A stretch of 35,847 nt of DNA from Myxococcaceae bacterium. GTDB taxonomy: Bacteria; Myxococcota; Myxococcia; Myxococcales; Myxococcaceae. Of this stretch, positions 24,243-33,435 are shown one piece after another; the stretch's first letter is position 1; each line of letters opens with the position of its first letter. Where the stretch lies: positions 1 to 35,847 of the forward strand of contig JADGRA010000029.1 in NCBI GenBank assembly GCA_017881265.1. The letters run 5' to 3'. The position numbers and the translations under genes were made by a program. Below the pieces are notes generated by a model. It ran no database searches, had not been told where the DNA came from, and saw only the letters and a list, made by a program, of their open reading frames with translations.

Positions 24243-24626
24243 CTAGCGCAGCGCACCCGGTGAGTCCTCCAGCGCAGCCAGGGCATGTGCGGCCAGCTGC
24301 CGCACCTGTGCCCACTCCCCGCTTCCCGCCAGGGCCTCGGCCGTCCAGAGGTGCGCGCTGCGCCCCTCGCGCAGCACGGACAGCTGCGCAGCCAGCGCGG
24401 CCAGGGCCTGCTCCTTCTCCTCCCCGAGGAGGCCAAAGGGTGACAACGCCTGGGCCGCGTCCTCGAATTGCAGCGCGAGTTCCTCCACCGAGGCGTCTCC
24501 GTCCGTCCGCGCCTGGCGCAAGTAGTCGGCGAGCCACGTGCGCTGGGCGTCCGGGGGGTCCGCTAGCAGGCGCAGCGCCGCCACCAGCTGTGCCACCACC
24601 CGGCTTGGCTGCCGCAGCCCGCCCAT
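24243..24626 (-). CDS. Hypothetical helical protein
   Basis: A 127-residue protein I do not recognise. It is Ala/Leu/Gln-rich and predicted all-helical (VAQLVAALRLLADPPDAQ, VEELALQFEDAAQALSPFG, EEKEQALAALAAQLSVLREG, WAQVRQLAAHALAALED), with no signal peptide, TM segment or Cys/His cluster. The helix-pair layout is TPR-like, but no TPR consensus can be claimed. The start is the ATG at 24626. An alternative frame just past its stop reads SDLFESAHAMAAAAGTA to a stop at 24181, so the C-terminus could have been longer before a frameshift. It lies 133 bp downstream of the LYC1-like acetyltransferase in the same direction. Confidence 0.6.
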   Translation of the reverse strand: MGGLRQPSRVVAQLVAALRLLADPPDAQRTWLADYLRQARTDGDASVEELALQFEDAAQALSPFGLLGEEKEQALAALAAQLSVLREGRSAHLWTAEALAGSGEWAQVRQLAAHALAALEDSPGALR

Positions 24627-24759
24627 GTGCGCCGTTTGCGTTGTTGGCCTCCAGGGCCAGCCTACCCCTCGCCTCCCACCTCCGCCGGCGTGCCTTGTCC
24701 CTCCGGAAGGGTAGCTCCGGGGCAGCACAACCCAGTGTGGGTGGAAGGCCCGCCCGGAC

Positions 24760-25728
24760 TCACACCCAGAGCGCGCGGGGAATGCGACGCCAATCCTCGG
24801 GCCGGACGCGGGCGTCCAGGGGCCGCAGCATGGGCAGGCCTCCGGAGCGCTTTTCCCGCCTTCCCCCTTCCAGCCCCTCCGGCGAGGGGAAGCCGCCCAA
24901 GTCCTCCCACAGGCGCACCTCGGACAGGCCCGCGTCGCGTGCCACGACGCGGGCTGCGTGGAGGAGGGCGCGGCACGTCTTCGCGTCCGCCGCGTCCAGC
25001 CAGTGCACCCACAGCCGCGCGTCCTTGGGCTGCGCGTACCAAAGGGCCAGCGAATTGCCGACGGCGGCCCCGCAGGCGGCAGGCCGCGGGGTGCCGAGTT
25101 CCGTGCAGTAGATGCGCTCGCGCTCGAGAAACCAGTCGAAGGTGTCCGCGGTGGGGTGCACGACGAAGTTACCGCCAGCCGGCGGGTGCGCCGCCCACCG
25201 CCAGCCCAGGGCGTCTTCGGTGAAAAGCACCGCCTCGCTGGTCGCGCCCGGCGGTGCCGCCGACCAGCGCCAGTCGAAGGCGGGACGTGGAACGAAGCCG
25301 CTCCGGGAATACTGGGCCGCGCCCACGTCCGAGTAGAGCACCACCGCGTGGGCCGCCGGCTCCCGGGCGAGCGTCTCGCACACCCTGTCCAACACCCGGG
25401 TGGCATGGCCCTGGCCGCGCAACGGCCCTTCGGTAAACACCGACGCCACGCCGTATGTATGCCCCCGGCTTCGGCCGGCGTCCGTCAGCAGCAGGCTCGG
25501 GAAGGACAGTGTCTCGCAGGAAGAAAGTACCCGGCGCGAGGCGTCCACCAACAGCCAGGTGCGCATGTCCAACCGCGGCACGGCCAGCGCCCGGAGGCAC
25601 TTCTCCCGCCGCTGGTAAGCCTCGGTGGTGAGTCCGCCGCCCCACGCCTGGGCCGTCAGGAGGTCGCGCGCCTCCTTCTCCGCCTCAGTGGCGAGCACCA
25701 ACTGGGCATCGTCAGCGGCCGGCGCCAT
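24760..25728 (-). CDS. LYC1-like GNAT family N-acetyltransferase
   Basis: A 322-residue protein. The start is the ATG at 25728; in-frame sequence upstream overlaps the thioredoxin-TPR gene and is discarded. The first half resembles the fungal LYC1 (lysine N6-acetyltransferase) type of GNAT: LTTEAYQRREKCLRAL, TWLLVDASRRVLSSCETLSF, then YGVASVFTEGPLRGQGHATRVLD, which holds the acetyl-CoA pyrophosphate-binding R/Q-G-x-G/A loop (RGQGHA), and AVVLYSDVGAAQYSRSGF. The second half (about 170-322) resembles the LYC1 C-terminal domain (DTFDWFLERERIY). In yeasts LYC1 acetylates lysine. Whether this protein does so is not known. It follows the thioredoxin-TPR gene by 37 bp. Confidence 0.75.
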   Translation of the reverse strand: MAPAADDAQLVLATEAEKEARDLLTAQAWGGGLTTEAYQRREKCLRALAVPRLDMRTWLLVDASRRVLSSCETLSFPSLLLTDAGRSRGHTYGVASVFTEGPLRGQGHATRVLDRVCETLAREPAAHAVVLYSDVGAAQYSRSGFVPRPAFDWRWSAAPPGATSEAVLFTEDALGWRWAAHPPAGGNFVVHPTADTFDWFLERERIYCTELGTPRPAACGAAVGNSLALWYAQPKDARLWVHWLDAADAKTCRALLHAARVVARDAGLSEVRLWEDLGGFPSPEGLEGGRREKRSGGLPMLRPLDARVRPEDWRRIPRALWV

Positions 25729-25765
25729 GCGGGGACTCTGGCCTCCTGGGCGGGGCGCGCCGCCC

Positions 25766-27091
25766 CTACTGCAGCAGCGCCTTGCGCTTGGACTCGATGG
25801 CGGACGCCATCCACGGCCCGCGCTGGGCCTGGGGCAGGCTGGCCACCAACTCGTCTGCCCGCGCCAGCGTGGCCTGCGCCGCTGCCTTGTCGCCCGTGGC
25901 CGCCTGCGCCTCGGCCTTGGTGAGGAGGACGCGCAGCGTCCGCGGCCCGTACACCAGGGCCTCCGCCTGCTCGGCGGCGGCGACGGCCTGCGCCGGCTGG
26001 TGCATGGCGAGGTAGGCCACCGCCAGCCGGGCCGAGGGGTTGTAGTCCCGCGGGAAGTCCTTGCGGGACTGCTGCAGCATGGGCACCGCCCGCTCCGGCT
26101 GGCCGAGGGCGAGGTAGGCCGCCAGCCGGTGGGAGTCGAAGACGGCGCGCGCCTCGGGCGTCTTGGCCTTTGCCGCCTCGCCCTCCAGGTAGCTCGCCCA
26201 CTCGGCCGCCGCGCTGAGAGCGCCGGCGGCGTCCCCGCGCTCGCGGCGTGCGTCCACCAGCGTCTCGAAGAGGCCACTCCTGTCATCGGCCAGCATGGGC
26301 ACCGAAGTGTCCCGGGTGAGCTCCACCACCCGCGCCTCCAGCACCGGCGCCGCCGCCTTGCGGTCGGGGTCCGTGGCCGGAAGCTCCAGGGCACAGCCGA
26401 GGCCCGTCCCGGCCACGGTGGCCAGAGACGTCCCCGGTGGGACGGAGGGCAACTCGGCCAGCGCGGTGCGGGTGCATTCCGCCGCCTGGCGGGTGAGGGA
26501 TAGCTGAAGGACGAGCAACTCGGCGGCCTGGGCGTGCTCCAGCGTCCCCGGCCGCGAGGCCGCCGCCGCCGCCCGGTAGGCCACGGCCGCCTCGGCCCGC
26601 TTGCCCCCGGCCACCAGCGCGGCGCCTTCGGCGAGCGAGCGCTGGGCGACGTCGCCGCCGTGCTGGGCCTGGTCCACCGCCTGCAGCCGGGCCACCAGCT
26701 CGCTGGCGGTGGCGCTTCCCAGCCAGCGACGCAACGGCGTTCCGGTGGCAGCGTCCACCACCAACAGGGTGGGCCAGACGTCCACCGGGAAGCGCTCCAG
26801 CACGCCGCTGTTGACGGGGTTCTCGGTGTCCACGGCGAGCCAGACGAAGCGGCCCTGCAGCTTGTCGAGGCTCGGGTCCGGGAAGACGTAGGCCCGCATG
26901 CTGAGGCAGCTGTGGCACCAGGGTGCCCAGAAGTCGATGAAGAGCAGCTTGCCGCTAGCGCGTGCCTCGGCCAAGGCCGCCGGGTAGTCGTTCTCGAGGA
27001 AGACGGCGCCCGTCGGTTGCGGGACGGGCTTCGGCGCAGCGGCACAGGCCAGGCTGAGGCCTGCAAGCAGAAGGGGGCCGGGAAGTCGCAT
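25766..27091 (-). CDS. Exported thioredoxin-fold protein with TPR repeats
   Basis: A 441-residue envelope protein. An N-terminal signal peptide, MRLPGPLLLAGLSLAC, may end in a lipobox at Cys16, although Ser at -3 is unusual. Residues of about 30-145 form a thioredoxin domain close to the DsbD C-terminal / Thioredoxin_7 type: LLFIDFWAPWCHSC with CxxC at 59-62, FVWLAVDTEN, and the cis-Pro region VDVWPTLLVVD. Residues of about 150-441 are alanine-rich TPR-like helical repeats (AYRAAAAASRPGTLEHAQAAELL; YNPSARLAVAYLAMHQPAQAV). It is expected to reduce or exchange disulfides outside the cytoplasm. It lies 74 bp after coxD on the same strand, so a role in oxidase or cytochrome c maturation is possible but inferred. 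Confidence 0.82.
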   Translation of the reverse strand: MRLPGPLLLAGLSLACAAAPKPVPQPTGAVFLENDYPAALAEARASGKLLFIDFWAPWCHSCLSMRAYVFPDPSLDKLQGRFVWLAVDTENPVNSGVLERFPVDVWPTLLVVDAATGTPLRRWLGSATASELVARLQAVDQAQHGGDVAQRSLAEGAALVAGGKRAEAAVAYRAAAAASRPGTLEHAQAAELLVLQLSLTRQAAECTRTALAELPSVPPGTSLATVAGTGLGCALELPATDPDRKAAAPVLEARVVELTRDTSVPMLADDRSGLFETLVDARRERGDAAGALSAAAEWASYLEGEAAKAKTPEARAVFDSHRLAAYLALGQPERAVPMLQQSRKDFPRDYNPSARLAVAYLAMHQPAQAVAAAEQAEALVYGPRTLRVLLTKAEAQAATGDKAAAQATLARADELVASLPQAQRGPWMASAIESKRKALLQ

Positions 27092-27130
27092 GGTCACCTG
27101 CGGGAGCGTCAGCCGGTTCGCCGTCCGGGG

Positions 27131-27159
27131 TCAAACCCCCTCCGCCCGCTGGGGGGGGT
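27131..27159 (-). terminator. Possible terminator after the act-cox operon
   Basis: On the minus strand ACCCCC and GGGGGT (27159-27154 and 27140-27135) flank a 13-nt spacer and are followed by TT. It sits 7 nt past the coxD stop and before the thioredoxin-TPR gene. The T run is poor, so read-through is possible. Confidence 0.35.
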
Positions 27160-27165
27160 GAAACC

Positions 27166-27582
27166 CTACTTCGCCGGCGCTTCCGGGGACGGGGGGCGCT
27201 GGTGCTGCAGAATGGACTGGTCGATGTCCGGCAGCGGGCGGATGCGCGAGTTGGTGAGGGTGAAGCGCGTGGCCACATCCGCCAGGACGAAGAAGAGGAG
27301 CGTCGCGACGAAGAAGAAGGAGACGCCGAAGACGAGCTTGTTGGTCCCCTCGGAACCCCACAAGTGCATGAAGAAGCACGCCACCAGGAAGACCTTGATG
27401 CAGGCGATGAAGATGGCGGCCGCCAGGTGCATGTGGCCACTCATCGGAATCCGGCTGACGCCGAAGGTGGTGACGGTGAGCGTCAGAAGCGCAATCCACA
27501 CCACGAAGTAGCGGGCGGCCGAGGCGTGGTGGGTGGCGTGGCTATGGGCCGGCTCGGTGCCGGCAGCGTGCGGGGTGGCCAT
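27166..27582 (-). CDS. coxD: Cytochrome c oxidase subunit IV (caa3 type)
   Basis: A 138-residue small membrane subunit of the caa3 oxidase (prokaryotic COX4/CyoD family) with three predicted TM helices: RYFVVWIALLTLTVTTFGV, LAAAIFIACIKVFLVACFFM and KLVFGVSFFFVATLLFFVL. The KVFLVACFFMHL block is the family signature. The family supports assembly and stability of the core rather than catalysis. The ATG at 27582 is used, 2 nt after the coxC stop; a GTG at 27588 would overlap that stop by 4 nt and is an equally good start. It is the last gene of the act-cox array. Confidence 0.92.
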   Translation of the reverse strand: MATPHAAGTEPAHSHATHHASAARYFVVWIALLTLTVTTFGVSRIPMSGHMHLAAAIFIACIKVFLVACFFMHLWGSEGTNKLVFGVSFFFVATLLFFVLADVATRFTLTNSRIRPLPDIDQSILQHQRPPSPEAPAK

Positions 27583-27584
27583 GG

Positions 27585-28259
27585 TCACACCAGGTAGAGC
27601 AGCGGGTAGAGGAAAATCCAGACCAGGTCGACGAGGTGCCAGTACAGGCCAGCGTTCTCCACCGGGGCGTAGTGGGTGGGGGAAAACTCCTTGTGCCAGC
27701 AGCGGATGGCAACCCAGGTGAGCAAGCTCATCCCGACGATGACGTGGAGCGCGTGCAGCCCCGTTGCGAAGAAATAGACGACGTAGAACATCGGCCCGCC
27801 CGGGGCCGTAATCTCCGAGAAGGCGAAGAAGCGGCCCGGCAGCGCGCCCTCGCGGAATTTCTCTGTGTACTCAATGGCCTTGATGCAGAGAAAGCCGCCG
27901 CCCATGGCGATGGAGACGAGGAGCAGCCAGAAGGCGTTGCGATTCTTTCCGTGCTCGGCGTTGTGGTGTGCCAGTGCCACTGTCAGCGAGCTGGTGAGTA
28001 GGAGCAGCGTGTTGGTGGTGCCGAGGAAGAGGCTCAGGTGGCGCGCTGCCTGGTCGAAGGCCTCCGGGAAGTCGGTGCGGAAGACGGCGTAGCCGACGAA
28101 GAGACCGGCGAAGAGCAGAATCTCGGTGGCCAGGAACAGCCACATCCCGAAGCGCACGGCGTGCTTGTGCGCTGCCGGGTTCCCCTCGTAGTGGTGGGGG
28201 GTGGGGGGAGGGGCGAGGTAGCCCTCCGCCGTCATGACGCGCGCGGACGTCGCTTCCAT
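27585..28259 (-). CDS. coxC: Cytochrome c oxidase subunit III
   Basis: A 224-residue membrane subunit with about five TM helices, typical of the short subunit III of caa3 oxidases. Seen: [22 protein letters not shown], the conserved ETIxF-like region, [50 protein letters not shown] (signature THxHVxxG-like) and the C-terminal [19 protein letters not shown]. The start ATG at 28259 abuts the coxA stop codon with no gap; an internal ATG at 28235 is possible. Subunit III maintains proton uptake in the complex. Confidence 0.96.
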   Translation of the reverse strand: MEATSARVMTAEGYLAPPPTPHHYEGNPAAHKHAVRFGMWLFLATEILLFAGLFVGYAVFRTDFPEAFDQAARHLSLFLGTTNTLLLLTSSLTVALAHHNAEHGKNRNAFWLLLVSIAMGGGFLCIKAIEYTEKFREGALPGRFFAFSEITAPGGPMFYVVYFFATGLHALHVIVGMSLLTWVAIRCWHKEFSPTHYAPVENAGLYWHLVDLVWIFLYPLLYLV

Positions 28260-29924
28260 TTACGTCGTCCTCGCGTGGGCGAAGTCCGGGTCACCGACCG
28301 CGTCCTCGGTGTAGTCGTGCGGCGGATGGGCGAAGGTGGGCGTCACGTCGAAGTTCTCGGTGGGTGGCGGGGACGGCGTCATCCACTCGTAGCCGCGGCT
28401 ACCCCAGGGGTTGGGACCGGCCACCGGCCCGTACTTCAGGGCGAAGCCCAGGTAGATGGCGATGATGATGAAGCCGATGGCCAAAAGCGAGGAGCCCGCG
28501 GTGGAGGCCACGTTGAGCGCCTGGAAGCGCTCCGGGTACTCGTAGTAGCGGCGCGGCATGCCGGCGTTCCCGAGCAGGAATTGCGGGATGAAGGTGGCGT
28601 TGAAACCGAGGACGATGAGCGCGGCGGACACCAGCGCCCAGCCTTCGTGGTAGGTGCGGCCGAACATCTTCGGGAACCAGTAGTGGAGGCCGGCCAGAAA
28701 GCCCATGATGACCGCACCGACCATGATGAAGTGGAAGTGCGCGACGACGAAGTAGGTGTCCTGCCAGTGGATGTCGAGTGACACCGTGGCCAGCGCGATG
28801 CCGGTCATCCCGCCGAACACCAGGAAGAAGAGGAACCCGCAGATGTAGGCGTACGGGGCGGTGAAGGCGATGGCGCCCTTGTAGAGCGTCCCCACCCAGT
28901 TGAAGACCTTGATGGCGGTGAAGACGCCGACCAGCATCGAGATGACCGCGAAGGCCCCGGCGTCGAACGCGCTCTGGCCCGAGGTGAAGAGGTGGTGACC
29001 CCAGGCGAAGAAGCCGACGAAAGCGATGCCGAGGGAGCTGGCGGCAATCATCGAGTAGCCGAAAATGTTCTTCCGGCTGTAGGCGCTGATGGTCTCGGAG
29101 ATGACGCCCATCGCCGGGAGCACCATGATGTAGACGGCCGGGTGGCTGTAGAACCAGAAGAGGTGCTGGAAGAGCACCGGGTCCCCGCCGCGGGCCGGGT
29201 CGAAAAAGCCGAAGCCAAAGGCGCTCTCGGCCGCTACCAGCATGGCCACCAGCCCGATGACCGGCGTGGCCAGCACCTGGATGATGGCGGTGCCGTAGAG
29301 CGCCCAGATGAAGAGCGGCAGCTTGAACCAGGTGATGCCCGGGGCCCGTAGGGTGTGGATGGTGACGATGAAGTTCAGCCCGGTGAGGATGGAGCTGAAG
29401 CCAATGACGAAGACGCCGAGCAGGACCGGCAGCACGCCCTGGGCGGTGGTGGTGGAGTACGGCGTGTAGAAGGTCCAGCCGGTGTCCGTGCCGCCATTCA
29501 GCATCCCCCACAGCGCGAGGACGGCGCCGGCGAAGTACAGGTAGAAGGACACCAGATTCCAGCGCGGGAAGGCCACGTCCTTCGCCCCAATCATGATGGG
29601 CAGGAAGAAGTTGCCGAACACCGCCGGGATGGCCGGAATCATGAATAGAAAAATCATGACCACCCCATGCAGGGTGAACATCCGGTTGTAGGTGAGTGCC
29701 TCGATGATGGTCGGCCCCGGGGTGAGGAGCTCCAGCCGGATGACCATGGCGAAGATGCCGCCGAGCAGGAACGACACCATCACCACCGACAGGTAGAGCA
29801 GCGCGATGCGCTTGTGGTCGAGGGTGAGCAGCCAGGAGCGAACGGTGGTCCCGTTGTTCAGGTAGTGGTGCTCGGGAAACACCGCCGGCCCACCGGCCGC
29901 GGCGCTACTGGCGGAGCTGCTCAT
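28260..29924 (-). CDS. coxA: Cytochrome c oxidase subunit I, A2-type haem-copper oxidase
   Basis: A 554-residue catalytic subunit with 12 TM helices, reducing O2 to water at the haem a3-CuB site and pumping protons. Ligands visible: His86 (MFTLHGVV) and His398 for low-spin haem, His396 (VVAHFHF) for haem a3, and His261, His310 and His311 for CuB (FYSHPAVY, WGHHLF). The D-channel entry Asp116 (GAKDVAFP) and K-channel Lys339 (FTAIKVFNW) are present. The usual Glu of HPEVY is Ala263, and Tyr259-Ser260 precede His261. This YSHPxV motif defines the A2 subfamily known from Rhodothermus caa3 oxidase. Its start overlaps the end of coxB by 20 nt. Confidence 0.97.
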   Translation of the reverse strand: MSSSASSAAAGGPAVFPEHHYLNNGTTVRSWLLTLDHKRIALLYLSVVMVSFLLGGIFAMVIRLELLTPGPTIIEALTYNRMFTLHGVVMIFLFMIPAIPAVFGNFFLPIMIGAKDVAFPRWNLVSFYLYFAGAVLALWGMLNGGTDTGWTFYTPYSTTTAQGVLPVLLGVFVIGFSSILTGLNFIVTIHTLRAPGITWFKLPLFIWALYGTAIIQVLATPVIGLVAMLVAAESAFGFGFFDPARGGDPVLFQHLFWFYSHPAVYIMVLPAMGVISETISAYSRKNIFGYSMIAASSLGIAFVGFFAWGHHLFTSGQSAFDAGAFAVISMLVGVFTAIKVFNWVGTLYKGAIAFTAPYAYICGFLFFLVFGGMTGIALATVSLDIHWQDTYFVVAHFHFIMVGAVIMGFLAGLHYWFPKMFGRTYHEGWALVSAALIVLGFNATFIPQFLLGNAGMPRRYYEYPERFQALNVASTAGSSLLAIGFIIIAIYLGFALKYGPVAGPNPWGSRGYEWMTPSPPPTENFDVTPTFAHPPHDYTEDAVGDPDFAHARTT

Positions 29925-30984
29925 AGACGGGTCCCTTCACAGGCTGGAGCTCGGCGCTGTCCGACCGCAAGCTCTTGATGTATTCGACCACCGCGGCGGT
30001 GTCCGGACCGCTCATCTTCCCCTGGTAGCTGGGCATGAGGGGCTGGTAGCCGGCCACGATTTTGTTGTTGGGCTCCATCATCGACTCGGTGAGGTAGGCC
30101 TCGTCGGCGACGATGGTGTCGCCGGTGGTCAGCTTGGTGGGCCGCTGGTAGAGGTCCACCCAGGTCGGGCCGATGTGGCGCTCGGTGTCGTTCACCGCGC
30201 TGTTGATGCTGTGGCAGCGCAGGCACCCCTGCTCCATCGCCACCCGCTTGCCCTGCTCCACCAAGTTTCCCTGGATGCTCACCATGTCCGGGTCGGCGAG
30301 GATGTCGGCCCGGGCCACCAGCCCGCGCTGCTGTTCCTTCAGCCAGGCGTCGAAGGCCTCCGGCGCCAGCACCACCACCGTCGCCCACATCTTGCTGTGC
30401 TGCGTGCCGCAGTACTCCGCGCACAGCACTTGGTAGCGGCCCGGCTTGGTGGCCTGGAACCAAGTCTCGGTGTAGCGGTTGGGCAGCACGTCCTGCTTGA
30501 GACGGAAGGCCGGGATGTAGAAGGAGTGGATGACGTCCCGGGAGGTGAGCAGCAGGCGCACCGGGCGGTTGGCGGGCACGTGCAGGACCCCGACCGAGTT
30601 GGGGCCGTCCGGGTAGGCGAACTTCCACATCCACTGCTTGCCCATGACGTAGACGTCCATCGCGTCAGGCGGCGGATTGGCCAGCTTGGCGTAGTCGCCG
30701 AAGCCGATGACGAACCAGGCCAGGAAGACCACCAGCGGGACGCTCACCGCGGCGACCTCGAAGCCCACCGTCGGATGGACTGCCGGCGTGGTCTGGTTCT
30801 CGCTGAGCCGCCGGTAGCGGAAGAAGAAGTAGAAGGCCAGAGCGCCGGTCAGGCCACTCATCACCATGGTGGTGATGATGACGAAGTAGTGCAGTCGGTC
30901 CACGCTGACCGCAAAGGTCGAGGCCTGCTCGGGGAGCCAGAGCAGGCGCCGGAGCCAGTCCGTGTCGAGGAGGTCGCCGTTCAT
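29905..30984 (-). CDS. coxB: Cytochrome c oxidase subunit II with fused C-terminal cytochrome c (caa3)
   Basis: A 359-residue protein with two N-terminal TM helices (about 31-55 and 74-94), a cupredoxin domain and a C-terminal cytochrome c domain. CuA ligands: His153 (VIHSFYIP), Cys188, Glu190, Cys192, His196 and Met199 in LCAEYCGTQHSKM; GKQWMWKF is the conserved electron-entry aromatic block. The haem motif CLRCH (Cys254, Cys257, His258) and a likely Met ligand in PLMPSYQGKM mark it as caa3 type. No lipobox or cleavable signal is evident. The start ATG at 30984 overlaps the sco stop by 4 nt (ATGA). It receives electrons from the upstream-encoded complex III or its cytochrome. Confidence 0.97.
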   Translation of the reverse strand: MNGDLLDTDWLRRLLWLPEQASTFAVSVDRLHYFVIITTMVMSGLTGALAFYFFFRYRRLSENQTTPAVHPTVGFEVAAVSVPLVVFLAWFVIGFGDYAKLANPPPDAMDVYVMGKQWMWKFAYPDGPNSVGVLHVPANRPVRLLLTSRDVIHSFYIPAFRLKQDVLPNRYTETWFQATKPGRYQVLCAEYCGTQHSKMWATVVVLAPEAFDAWLKEQQRGLVARADILADPDMVSIQGNLVEQGKRVAMEQGCLRCHSINSAVNDTERHIGPTWVDLYQRPTKLTTGDTIVADEAYLTESMMEPNNKIVAGYQPLMPSYQGKMSGPDTAAVVEYIKSLRSDSAELQPVKGPVYEQLRQ

Positions 30985-31820
30985 GCCCGCGCGCCTCGCT
31001 TCTTCATCTTCATTTCCTGTCTCCAGAGGACGGTGAGCAGCGTTGCCAGCGCAACGAAGACGAACGAGGCGCCGATGCGGACGAAGCCCAGCACGTAGGG
31101 CTCGAATCTTCGTGTGGTGGCGTCGTACTTGAAGCAGGTGAGCAGCACCCGGTCGAGCGCAGTGCCCACCTTGCCCTTGCCCGCCTCGACCAGCGCCATC
31201 TTCACGTCGCGGGCGGGGAAGTCGATGCCGTACAGGTAGCGGGAGATTTTCCCATCCGGGGACAGCACGAAGATGGCGGCCGCGTGCGCGTACTGCTTGC
31301 TCGCCTCGTCGTAGGTGTATTGGAAGCCGAGCGCCCCGGCCAGGGCGTGAACGTCCTCGTCCTGCCCGGTGGCAAACGTCCACGCCGGGCTGAGCGGGTC
31401 GACGCCCAGGGCCTGCAGGTGCCCCCGCTTGCTCTCCGCGGCCTGCCTCGACGTCTCCGTCGGGTCAATGCTCACCGTCACCACCCGGTAGTCCTGGCCG
31501 AGCTTGAGGTCGAGGTTGCGGAGCGAGCGGGTGAGCCCGGACAGCACCAGGCTGCACAGGGCTGGGCACCGGTAGTAGACGAGGGTCAGCACCACCGGCG
31601 TGCCGCGGTGGAGCACGTCTGAGAGTTGAAAGGGCTGCCCTTCGGAGTCGACGAAGTGCCCGGCCTCGGGGACGTTGTCACCAAGGCGTTCCAGGACGTC
31701 GACGCCCTTGACCGCGGCCGGCGCCTGGCTGCGCGCCGCCCCGTGCGCCTGCCGGTCGCCCGGGTATTGCGCCCAGGCTCCCGTTGCCAGGACCAGCGCC
31801 AGCGCCGCCACAGGCTTCAC
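30981..31820 (-). CDS. sco: SCO1/SenC family copper-insertion protein
   Basis: A 279-residue protein. The GTG at 31820 overlaps the previous gene by GTGA and gives a clean signal peptide (MKPVAALALVLATGAWAQ). The thioredoxin-like SCO domain has the copper site Cys85-Pro-Ala-Leu-Cys89 in YYRCPALCSLVLSGL and His179 in QYAHAAAIFVLSPDG; VVTVSIDPTET is also typical. A TM helix near the C-terminus (ASFVFVALATLLTVLW, about 252-268) anchors it with a short basic cytoplasmic tail, an arrangement unlike the N-anchored Sco1. It probably delivers copper to CuA of the CoxB encoded directly after it. Confidence 0.93.
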   Translation of the reverse strand: MKPVAALALVLATGAWAQYPGDRQAHGAARSQAPAAVKGVDVLERLGDNVPEAGHFVDSEGQPFQLSDVLHRGTPVVLTLVYYRCPALCSLVLSGLTRSLRNLDLKLGQDYRVVTVSIDPTETSRQAAESKRGHLQALGVDPLSPAWTFATGQDEDVHALAGALGFQYTYDEASKQYAHAAAIFVLSPDGKISRYLYGIDFPARDVKMALVEAGKGKVGTALDRVLLTCFKYDATTRRFEPYVLGFVRIGASFVFVALATLLTVLWRQEMKMKKRGARA

Positions 31821-32199
31821 TTCTTCTGCTCCTGGACCAGCATGTCCATGGCCACGTCGATGGGGACGTGGACAACGCCTGCCGGCCGGTCGAGCCAGCC
31901 ATAGGTGCTGAGCCGGTTCATCTGCTGCAAGCGCTTCTGCGCCGCGCGCTGGTCGAGGCTGAACAGGCGCTGGTTGACGATGCCGACCTCGTACTGGTTG
32001 ACGCCCGGTGGAATGGGCGCCGGTCCGACCGGCTGCATCTCCTTGGCCGCGCTGTTGAGGAGGGCGGTCGACCACAGGATGCCCAGGGCGAAGACGAAGA
32101 CGGAGCCCACCCCCACGCCCACAATCTTCCGGTAGGGGAGATTCTTGTCCTCGAGGTCGCCGGGCTTCTGGGCCAAGGGAGCGCTGTGGGCAGAGGAGC

Positions 32200-32203
<4 letters not shown>
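31817..32203 (-). CDS. Unknown one-TM protein inside the alternative complex III / caa3 operon
   Basis: A 128-residue protein of unknown function. The start ATG at 32203 overlaps the actF stop by 4 nt and its own stop overlaps the sco start by 4 nt. Residues of about 1-26 are polar and end in the basic PYRK; about 27-50 form a single TM helix (IVGVGVGSVFVFALGILWS). The rest is a periplasmic domain with IPPGVNQYEVGIVNQRLFSL, an Arg/Gln-rich helix (DQRAAQKRLQQMNRL) and the end STYGWLDRPAGVVHVPIDVAMDMLV. The STYGWLDRPAGVVHVPIDVAM block looks conserved-type, but I cannot name the family. There are no Cys/His metal motifs. Its position suggests a subunit or assembly factor of ACIII or the caa3 complex. 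Confidence 0.85.

Positions 32204-33422
<1,219 letters not shown>

Positions 33423-33435
<13 letters not shown>

Noticed and set aside
24181-24537. Minus-strand frame ending in SDLFESAHAMAAAAGTA
   Set aside because: Only the last residues look protein-like; the rest is low-complexity Gly/Arg. It may be a frameshifted tail of the unknown gene but cannot be supported as a gene.
24176-25111. 311-residue plus-strand open frame
   Set aside because: Opposite the unknown gene and the LYC1-like gene; Pro/Arg/Ala-rich with no domain signal.
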